A stretch of 20,855 nt of DNA from positions 1 to 20,855 of IMG/VR virus record IMGVR_UViG_3300047363_000043; one strand, given 5' to 3'. The translations under genes were made by a program, and so were the position numbers. Shown here piece by piece: positions 13,833-18,181 of this stretch. The first letter of the stretch is position 1. Each line of letters opens with the position of its first letter. The DNA comes from a virus. The notes beneath the pieces are model-generated. The model had not been told where the DNA came from, searched no databases, and worked only from the letters and a program-made list of their open reading frames with translations.

Positions 13833-14061
13833 TTTTATATGAACTCATGCTGTCGTTATCATTAGCCATTCTTTTTAATCTCAAGTTGAAAGTCACTACC
13901 TCAAACTGCGCTATGTGCAATTTGTTTCTTTCAGAATTAGGTGATCTACATATTTTTGCAAAAACTTCATAACCTTCCTTAAAAATATCTCTGGCATTTT
14001 TAATTTGCTCATTTGTCTCTAGCGGTATTGTTAATCTTCTAACTTTTTTTTGGTAACTCAT
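13822..14061 (-). CDS. Hypothetical protein, 79 residues, basic
   Basis: I do not recognise this protein. It begins MSYQKKVRRLTIPLETNEQI, a basic strand-like start, then two helices (KNARDIFKEGYEVFAKICRS and NKLHIAQFEVVTFNLRLKRMA). The arrangement of a basic strand before helices could be a nucleic-acid-binding fold, but this is weak. The ATG at 14061 has an excellent AAGGAG Shine-Dalgarno sequence, and a good promoter candidate lies at 14087-14115, so it probably heads a transcript that includes the following exonuclease gene. Confidence 0.6.
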   Translation of the reverse strand: MSYQKKVRRLTIPLETNEQIKNARDIFKEGYEVFAKICRSPNSERNKLHIAQFEVVTFNLRLKRMANDNDSMSSYKNAT

Positions 14062-14086
14062 TTCTCTCTCCTTGTCTTACTTTTAA

Positions 14087-14115
14087 AATATATAAAATTA
14101 TTTTTTAATATACAA
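14087..14115 (-). promoter_or_regulatory. Sigma-70-like promoter for the 14061 gene
   Basis: On the minus strand TTGTAT (14115-14110) and TATATT (14092-14087) are separated by exactly 17 bases, close to the bacterial -35/-10 consensus. The start codon at 14061 lies about 25 bases downstream with a strong Shine-Dalgarno sequence. The AT-rich context raises the chance of accidental matches. Confidence 0.45.
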
Positions 14116-14127
14116 GTTTTTTTGTAT
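14110..14127. promoter_or_regulatory. Inverted repeat ATACAA-N6-TTGTAT overlapping the -35 box
   Basis: Two perfect six-base arms (14110-14115 and 14122-14127) flank a six-base centre. One arm is the predicted -35 element, so a dimeric regulator bound here would block or recruit polymerase. It might instead be a weak hairpin after the upstream gene. Confidence 0.35.
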
Positions 14128-14144
14128 CTATCACACTCAAACAT

Positions 14145-14678
14145 TTAGCCTAATTTGTTTAGGGTATTTTTTTGTTTATCCTGCTCTTTTTTACAACAAC
14201 TCTTATAAAAGTCATAAGCATCATATTTAGTAAATGCTTTAAATTCCTCTAAATTGTATTCCTTATAAAAATTCATAAGACTGTCCCCAAACATTAATTT
14301 AAAAGGCTTAGATATACTTTCAGCAGTTTTTAGTTTAGATGCAGCGTCTACAAGCATAAGGTGTTTTAAAAACTCAGTAGGTAATATTTTTTTATTTCTG
14401 CCATCATTTCCGCACTGAGATATTTCTACAAGATCATTTTTAATTAAAATTTTTAGCTTTGACCTTATACTATTTTCACTACTCATGGTTGTATTAGCCA
14501 ATATAGTCATGGTCACATCATTGTCTTCTAAAGACTCTGTGTAAATAAACTTCATTACAAAATCAGTCATTTTATCTAACTTAATACCTGTCTGTGATTC
14601 AAACATAAATTGTGCTTTAGCAACAGCAACTTCATATTTTGCTAAATTATTCATAATATCTAATAAAGTAACTTGCAT
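14145..14678 (-). CDS. Winged-helix-like putative regulator, 177 residues
   Basis: The segment TMTILANTTMSSENSIRSKL (about residues 56-75) followed by KILIKNDLVEISQCGNDGRN and KKILPTEF looks like a winged helix: helix-turn-helix, then a 'wing' hairpin with basic residues, as in MarR/DprA-type regulators. The N-terminal helix (YEVAVAKAQFMFESQTG) could dimerise. The C-terminal 70 residues are helical and basic with two adjacent cysteines. A role as a phage transcription regulator is inferred. The ATG at 14678 has TAAGGA eight bases upstream, formed by the end of the recombinase-like gene, so the two are translationally coupled. Confidence 0.55.
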   Translation of the reverse strand: MQVTLLDIMNNLAKYEVAVAKAQFMFESQTGIKLDKMTDFVMKFIYTESLEDNDVTMTILANTTMSSENSIRSKLKILIKNDLVEISQCGNDGRNKKILPTEFLKHLMLVDAASKLKTAESISKPFKLMFGDSLMNFYKEYNLEEFKAFTKYDAYDFYKSCCKKEQDKQKNTLNKLG

Positions 14679-14680
14679 AA

Positions 14681-15367
14681 TTACATCCTTAGCTTCTCAG
14701 CTTTTTTTAATAAATTAGAAACCCCCATTGGAGTCCATGTGTCTTTACCTCTTCTAGTTTTAATATTTCTGGCCATTAAAGCATCTGCAATGCCTTGCAA
14801 CGTAACTTTACCAAATCTTTGTATTTCTCTTATAACAGGAATGATATCTTTACAATAATCATCAGCCTGCTGCACTCTTGCTTTTGATGCATTTGCTGTA
14901 GCTAAAGTGCGCAAATTAACTCTATTGCCAGGCTTCCATCCAGTGGCCTTTTTCTTGTTTAAAGCAATTTTTGCTTTTGATTTATACATTTCATTAGTAT
15001 CTATGCACTGTAAAAACATTTGCGTGGCATGATATTTAAAAACGTCTGCATGCCCTCCTGTTTCTCTTATTGCACAAACATAAGGATCTTTACCTTCAAG
15101 CCTCATAACATTATTGCAAAAGGTTAAACTTCTAGGTAAATGTCCAATGTTAGGTATTATTAAATGTGCATTTCTTGCATTGCATTTATCAACAGCCTTT
15201 TCTAATTCAGGTTTAAAATTTTTCCTTGTACTTGACTCAACATATTTATCTATTAATTTAGCACGTCCATTTAATGCTTTTGCCAATAAAGCCTCAGACC
15301 TTGTCGTATCTTTGGTTGATTTTATGTAAACAACAAATCTACCTATAGCGCTATAATTACCTCTCAT
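14681..15367 (-). CDS. Serine recombinase-family protein with altered catalytic residues
   Basis: At 228 residues the layout follows short resolvase-family recombinases. The N-terminal domain shows VVYIKST (catalytic serine position, S17) and KPELEKAVDKCNARNAHLII; the C-terminal part, KVTLQGIADALMARNIKTRR then GKDTWTPMGVSNLLKK, is the DNA-binding 'recombinase' HTH. The family signature K-L-D-R-L-A-R is here N-I-G-H-L-P-R (residues 73-79), so the catalytic aspartate and first arginine are replaced by G75 and H76, and the helix-E 'E-R' pair is also missing. This suggests loss of strand exchange and a new role, possibly DNA-binding regulator. AGGAG lies nine bases before the ATG at 15367, directly after a perfect inverted repeat. 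An active but unusual enzyme cannot be excluded. Confidence 0.78.
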   Translation of the reverse strand: MRGNYSAIGRFVVYIKSTKDTTRSEALLAKALNGRAKLIDKYVESSTRKNFKPELEKAVDKCNARNAHLIIPNIGHLPRSLTFCNNVMRLEGKDPYVCAIRETGGHADVFKYHATQMFLQCIDTNEMYKSKAKIALNKKKATGWKPGNRVNLRTLATANASKARVQQADDYCKDIIPVIREIQRFGKVTLQGIADALMARNIKTRRGKDTWTPMGVSNLLKKAEKLRM

Positions 15368-15380
15368 TCTCCAACACTCC

Positions 15381-15399
15381 TGTCACTGTATTAGTGACA
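15381..15399. promoter_or_regulatory. Perfect inverted repeat TGTCACT-N5-AGTGACA before the recombinase-like gene
   Basis: Seven-base perfect arms flank five bases, ending immediately next to the AGGAG of the gene starting at 15367. As DNA it is a typical operator for a dimeric HTH repressor. As RNA it folds into a seven-pair hairpin that would sit against the Shine-Dalgarno sequence and could block ribosomes. It is much more GC-rich than its surroundings. Confidence 0.6.
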
Positions 15400-15428
15400 A
15401 TTTATAATTAACATTCCTTAAATATATA
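15400..15428. repeat. 29-bp near-identical repeat, copy A (motif in plus orientation)
   Basis: It matches 16098-16126 at 26 of 29 positions, with the first 15 bases identical. It contains TTTATAATTAACATTCC on the plus strand (15401-15417), 16 of 17 positions of the junction motif but pointing away from the recombinase-like gene. It lies next to the inverted repeat at 15381-15399 in the 112-base gap 15368-15479, which otherwise holds AT-rich promoter-like DNA. Confidence 0.55.
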
Positions 15429-15479
15429 AGAAAATATAATTTTATACAAATATCTTACCTATAAATTTATAAATCAAGA

Positions 15480-15647
15480 TCACTTCACCACACGCCTGTC
15501 GTATTGCAAGCTGTTCCTGTAATTACCTTTACAACACCATTTATTCAACCTTTTCCTGTATTCTAGGTGATGCTTTATTTTTATAATAATAAAATTTAAG
15601 ACTTTAAAACTTATAAAACCTAGTGTAAAAAATATTAAATTTGTCAT
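15480..15647 (-). CDS. Small single-pass membrane protein, 55 residues
   Basis: It reads MTNLIFFTLGFISFKVLNFI, a hydrophobic segment of about 20 residues, then a strongly basic tail (KIKHHLEYRKRLNKWCCKG...RRVVK). By the positive-inside rule the tail should be cytoplasmic. No signal-peptidase site is evident. Its ATG overlaps the stop of the upstream gene (TAATG), the standard coupling in this genome, which supports it being translated. Function is unknown; small early phage membrane proteins often act on host envelope or exclusion, but nothing here shows that. Confidence 0.5.
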   Translation of the reverse strand: MTNLIFFTLGFISFKVLNFIIIKIKHHLEYRKRLNKWCCKGNYRNSLQYDRRVVK

Positions 15648-15811
15648 TATTTTGTCCTCATTAATTTTACAAGTTCAGCTCTTTTATTATTAATAGATGC
15701 TATAAAGTCTCTAGTTATTAAACTGCTTGGGGAAGCATCCCATGATGTGCTATGCAGTTTTTCTTTCATTGCATTAATTTCATTACTTAGTTTTTGTATT
15801 TCTTTTTCCAT
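15647..15811 (-). CDS. Small coiled-coil protein, 54 residues
   Basis: It begins MEKEIQKLSNEINAMKEKLH, a clear heptad-like helix, then STSWDASPSSL and a second helix (RDFIASINNKRAELVKLMR). A helical hairpin or dimer is likely. The ATG at 15811 lies one base after the upstream stop, and its own stop overlaps the membrane-protein start. I do not recognise it. Coding support comes from the tight junctions on both sides and the regular amphipathic pattern. Confidence 0.55.
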   Translation of the reverse strand: MEKEIQKLSNEINAMKEKLHSTSWDASPSSLITRDFIASINNKRAELVKLMRTK

Positions 15812-15812
15812 G

Positions 15813-16082
15813 TTATTCCACCTCATCCCAAATAATTAAACCACCAACCTCAACAGTATCTTCAAGATTTTCTCTAGCCTCTCTTATTGCTTCCTGTATA
15901 TCGTGATAAGACTCGTTATCTGACAGGTCGTTATGGTTGAATATATCCTCTGCTATTTGTAACGCTGTTTGTATAGTTACTATAGGCCTTAACCATCCGT
16001 TCCACCTTTGCGGGTGTATATCTACAGCCTCATATACTGGCATATTTGTATCACCACCAATTGAAAATTTAACTTTATCCAT
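15813..16082 (-). CDS. Hypothetical acidic protein, 89 residues
   Basis: I do not recognise this protein. It is acidic, with a strand-rich start (MDKVKFSIGGDTNMPVYEAV), 'HPQRWNGWLRPIVTIQTAL' and helices (AEDIFNHNDLSD, YHDIQEAIREARENLED), ending GGLIIWDEVE. The start is placed at ATG 16082 because GGAG lies eight bases before it. Upstream in-frame ATGs at 16112 and 16097 would translate the 29-base repeat that also occurs in non-coding DNA at 15400, so they are unlikely. It heads a three-gene string of tiny proteins downstream of a motif-rich control region. Small acidic phage proteins may mimic DNA; this is speculation. Confidence 0.6.
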   Translation of the reverse strand: MDKVKFSIGGDTNMPVYEAVDIHPQRWNGWLRPIVTIQTALQIAEDIFNHNDLSDNESYHDIQEAIREARENLEDTVEVGGLIIWDEVE

Positions 16083-16097
16083 GTTATTTAACTCCAT

Positions 16098-16126
16098 ATT
16101 TATAATTAACATACCCTAAGTATATA
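16098..16126. repeat. 29-bp near-identical repeat, copy B (motif in plus orientation)
   Basis: It matches 15400-15428 at 26 of 29 positions. It includes TTTATAATTAACATACC on the plus strand (16099-16115), an exact match to the junction consensus. Together with the minus-strand copy at 16153-16169 it forms inverted arms about 37 bases apart around a very AT-rich centre. Confidence 0.55.
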
Positions 16127-16152
16127 TAAATATATATAAAAGTATAGTTTTA

Positions 16153-16169
16153 GGTTTGTTATTTATAAA
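16153..16169 (-). promoter_or_regulatory. Conserved intergenic motif, exact copy, after the nuclease-like gene
   Basis: The minus strand reads TTTATAAATAACAAACC, an exact consensus match containing TATAAATA. It begins one base after the stop codon of the PD-(D/E)XK gene and lies about 70 bases upstream of the start at 16082. It probably opens the transcript of the tiny-gene cluster. Confidence 0.5.
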
Positions 16170-16613
16170 TTATTTTAAAGGATTAAGAACTGGCACTTGG
16201 CTAAGTGCATCCAGGGTTTCTTGTAAAGAGTCTATTTCAATGGTTGGGGTTATGATCTTTTTGTCAAAAGTAAAGTATGTTTGCGAAGTAGTATTTGACT
16301 TAAAGATAATTCGCTTATGTTCTTGGCTGTAGAAAACAAAAGCAAGAATATCACAATGGTAGTTCTTATAAACCTCTGACATTTGCCTTGATGTATCTGC
16401 TGCAAAAGTATATTTGCCTTGCTTAGATTCTCTTCTTGTTTTGACTTGTACTGTATATTTTCTGCCATTTGTCTCAAGTAAGATATCTGCTGGGTGTTTG
16501 TCCTGGGTTGGATAAACAAAATCCGCATATTCCAATAGGAATGTTTGTACTAAGGATTCACCCAAAGCACCTAGTCTTGAATTACTTTGATGATCTTCTG
16601 ATGTCTTTGCCAT
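16170..16613 (-). CDS. PD-(D/E)XK nuclease-like protein
   Basis: From the ATG at 16613 it encodes 147 residues. The frame extends to an ATG at 16676, which would overlap the lysozyme gene by 95 bases instead of 32; neither start has a good Shine-Dalgarno sequence. The core has RLGALGESLVQTFLLEY (conserved glutamate), KHPADILLE (aspartate) and KYTVQVKTRR, in which Q-x-K replaces the more common E-x-K. This variant is seen in several endonuclease-like families of the fold, so activity is plausible. Later segments (CDILAFVFYSQEHKRIIF) are typical core strands. Possible roles are host-DNA degradation or processing of phage DNA. Its position right after lysis genes does not point to a specific job. 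Confidence 0.6.
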   Translation of the reverse strand: MAKTSEDHQSNSRLGALGESLVQTFLLEYADFVYPTQDKHPADILLETNGRKYTVQVKTRRESKQGKYTFAADTSRQMSEVYKNYHCDILAFVFYSQEHKRIIFKSNTTSQTYFTFDKKIITPTIEIDSLQETLDALSQVPVLNPLK

Positions 16614-17031
16614 CTTTGCCACATAGTGCAAGTTGTCTGGAATTATATAAACTGCGATTTGGTAGTTGTATTGCATATTTAGAATCTAACAACTCTTCTG
16701 ATGCTTCCAAGAACATACCCATTTCCATTAAAGCTCTTGTCTTTCTAAAGCTCATAAATCCTTGCAAACCAAGATTAAAGCATAAATCTACACAAACCAT
16801 TGCAGCTCGCTCTTCAAACTTTCTCCATTCAGGCCAATTTTCATCAAGCTGGTTTACCACTCTTTTTATATCATTCTCTAATAGATACATGGCTTCATCT
16901 TCTGTAATTCCTCTATCGGTAAGATTTCTACCCACGCCAATGGTTTTTCTAGGCGGATCTGCACTGTCATCATATAAGGTACACATCAAACCCTCATGCC
17001 TTACTAGCATTTCTTTAACTTTCTCGTACAT
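16582..17031 (-). CDS. Endolysin, T4-type lysozyme (glycoside hydrolase family 24)
   Basis: It encodes 149 residues from the ATG at 17031. An upstream TTG at 17064 is possible, but the shorter start places the catalytic glutamate 13 residues in, close to residue 11 of T4 lysozyme. The triad segment is clear: RHEGL (Glu), TLYDDSA (Asp) and RKTIGVGRNLTDRG (Thr). Downstream, ENDIKRVVNQLDENWP and VCVDLCFNLGLQGFMSFRK match the helical lobe of GH24. There is no signal peptide, so it should need a holin to reach peptidoglycan, and a holin gene directly precedes it (one base between stop and ATG). It cleaves the glycan between N-acetylmuramic acid and N-acetylglucosamine. Confidence 0.92.
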   Translation of the reverse strand: MYEKVKEMLVRHEGLMCTLYDDSADPPRKTIGVGRNLTDRGITEDEAMYLLENDIKRVVNQLDENWPEWRKFEERAAMVCVDLCFNLGLQGFMSFRKTRALMEMGMFLEASEELLDSKYAIQLPNRSLYNSRQLALCGKDGKDIRRSSK

Positions 17032-17032
17032 A

Positions 17033-17425
17033 TTATTTGCTATGAACTCCTTTAGTCTTTTCAAAAGTCCTCAAGGAACTCATGCCAAGTAAAGATAAAA
17101 GAATTGTTGTTAATTGTGAAAAATCAAACTCTAACTTTTCTAGTTGCAAATCAATTCCATTTACCACTGCTATCCAAGTTGCAATAGGCAATACAATGAA
17201 ATGAGTAAAAAGTGCAAAAGCAGATATATATCCAACAGTTGGCCTCCAGGACGAAGCAAACCAGTTCCCGTTCTTGGCCTCTTCAGCATTAAGAGCAATT
17301 TGTGCTTTGTCCAAAGATATAAGTTCTTTTTGTATGTCATTTGATAATTTTTCTTTAAGGTCTTTGTCCTGGACAAATTTATCCAAGACGTTGTTTGCTA
17401 TCTCAGCAATTTTTGTAATGCTCAA
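17033..17425 (-). CDS. Holin, 3TM / gene-transfer-agent type
   Basis: At 130 residues, the helical N-terminal half ends in EEAKNGNWFASSWRPTVGYI, the signature of the 'holin of 3TMs' family found in gene transfer agents and many phages. Two hydrophobic segments follow (about 65-90, AFALFTHFIVLPIATWIAVV, and about 103-116, LTTILLSLLG), ending SSLRTFEKTKG. The start is TTG at 17425, with AGAGG six bases upstream; its first bases overlap the TGA of the XhlA-like gene. It should permeabilise the inner membrane to release the lysozyme encoded next. Confidence 0.85.
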   Translation of the reverse strand: MSITKIAEIANNVLDKFVQDKDLKEKLSNDIQKELISLDKAQIALNAEEAKNGNWFASSWRPTVGYISAFALFTHFIVLPIATWIAVVNGIDLQLEKLEFDFSQLTTILLSLLGMSSLRTFEKTKGVHSK

Positions 17426-17622
17426 ATCATTCCTCTGATAATTAATGTGAACAATGAAATAACTATTGTAGTAAGACCGCCAACAAGCCAGGCTTTAGTG
17501 CTGTTGACTGATGCCTGTAAATCATCTGTTTTTCTATATATGCTTCTCCATCTCTCTGCACACATTTTTTCGTGTACAGAAAGCTGTAAATGCACCTCGT
17601 TAGCAGTCTTTCTTGTTGACAT
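17422..17622 (-). CDS. XhlA-like (haemolysin/holin accessory) membrane protein
   Basis: This encodes 66 residues: a charged, helical N-terminus with HEKMCAERWRSIYRKTDDLQ (about 17-36) and a single C-terminal membrane helix (LVGGLTTIVISLFTLIIRGM, about 46-65). This layout is that of XhlA-type proteins, which sit in the membrane and cooperate with holin and endolysin in lysis. It overlaps the holin start by four bases. Short length and a simple pattern limit certainty; a different small lysis accessory is the alternative. Confidence 0.68.
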   Translation of the reverse strand: MSTRKTANEVHLQLSVHEKMCAERWRSIYRKTDDLQASVNSTKAWLVGGLTTIVISLFTLIIRGMI

Positions 17623-17625
17623 ATA

Positions 17626-17880
17626 TTAGCCTTCAGTTACTTCAACCTCTGCATCATCTTCTATAGCTTCAGAAAATGCTTTTATTTGCATTTCCCTATA
17701 TTCAGCAGTAATGATGTAATCCTCATAAGACTCTTGCAACCTTTGTAATTTCCGTTGCGCAACATTTAACTTTGCAGCTATATTACCCTGGTCTTCATTA
17801 AGATCCTCAGCCTTGAATTCTCTTCCGTTAAAATTAATTACAACATCATTTTGTTGTTTATTTTCTACATTATTTTCCAT
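17626..17880 (-). CDS. Hypothetical acidic coiled-coil protein, 84 residues
   Basis: I do not recognise a firm family. It begins with a polar stretch (MENNVENKQQNDV), then VINFNGREFKAEDLNEDQ and a long helix (AAKLNVAQRKLQRLQESYED), and ends acidic (EDDAEVEVTEG). The 'NGREF...L' start followed by a helix resembles small phage proteins of the 'NGKEY...LS' type, but only loosely. The ATG at 17880 has GAGAGG upstream, and a copy of the junction motif lies at 17898-17914. It precedes the lysis genes. Confidence 0.55.
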   Translation of the reverse strand: MENNVENKQQNDVVINFNGREFKAEDLNEDQGNIAAKLNVAQRKLQRLQESYEDYIITAEYREMQIKAFSEAIEDDAEVEVTEG

Positions 17881-17897
17881 ATAAGTTTCCTCTCTAG

Positions 17898-17914
17898 GGT
17901 TTGATAATTATAAA
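17898..17914 (-). promoter_or_regulatory. Conserved intergenic motif, exact copy, before the 84-residue and lysis genes
   Basis: The minus strand reads TTTATAATTATCAAACC, an exact consensus match that also contains a perfect -10 box TATAAT. A second TATAAT and a run of eight T lie just upstream. The ATG at 17880 lies 17 bases downstream with its Shine-Dalgarno sequence between. It may start the lysis transcript. Confidence 0.5.
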
Positions 17915-17931
17915 ATTATACATAAAAAAAA

Positions 17932-18171
17932 TTACTCAGACCATAGTGCATTTGCAATAGTCTGTACTAATTGATCTTCACCTGTAACATCATCACCTTC
18001 TTTAAGATGCACTACTTTAGTAGCTGCTACTGGTAATTTATCATCATCAGGGTCATCAAATACATCGTTATATACCACCATTAAAGTTGGGTAAGTAGTC
18101 TCACCCTCTTCAGCTTGTTGTGCTGGATAAGTTTCTATCCTTTGCACTGTTGTTGTTAATGAAATTGCCAT
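17932..18171 (-). CDS. Hypothetical conserved phage protein, 79 residues
   Basis: It reads VQRIETYPAQQAEEGE, TYPTLMVVYNDVFDDPDDDK, then VVHLKEGDDVTGEDQLVQTI and ANALWSE. I recall similar small proteins next to tail-fibre genes in marine phages, with the same 'VQRIE.YPA', 'MVVY...FDDP.DD' and 'LVQTI..A.W' pattern, but no function is known to me. The acidic DDPDDDK stretch may bind a cation. The ATG at 18171 has AGGAG upstream; the gene begins ten bases after the tail-fibre stop. It may assist fibre folding or attachment, by neighbourhood only. Confidence 0.62.
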   Translation of the reverse strand: MAISLTTTVQRIETYPAQQAEEGETTYPTLMVVYNDVFDDPDDDKLPVAATKVVHLKEGDDVTGEDQLVQTIANALWSE

Positions 18172-18181
18172 CTTTATTCTC

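Noticed and set aside
16083-16112. Extending the 89-residue gene to the ATG at 16112
   Set aside because: The extra ten codons fall largely on a repeat that is also present in non-coding DNA at 15400, and GGAG precedes the ATG at 16082.
16113-16152. TATATA-rich stretch as an independent promoter or origin
   Set aside because: It is low-complexity AT DNA between two motif copies and shows nothing specific by itself.
16193-16208. Perfect hairpin GCACTT-GGCT-AAGTGC near the end of the nuclease-like gene, as a terminator
   Set aside because: It is inside the coding sequence, no T-run follows on the minus strand, and the codons alone can explain it.
17032-17064. TTG start for the lysozyme at 17064
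   Set aside because: It overlaps the holin gene, and the ATG at 17031 gives the normal distance to the catalytic glutamate. It remains possible.
16469-17092. Open plus-strand frame of 207 codons opposite the nuclease and lysozyme genes
   Set aside because: The minus strand here encodes recognisable lysozyme and nuclease motifs, and the plus-strand protein shows no family pattern. It is a shadow of the real genes, as are the other plus-strand frames.
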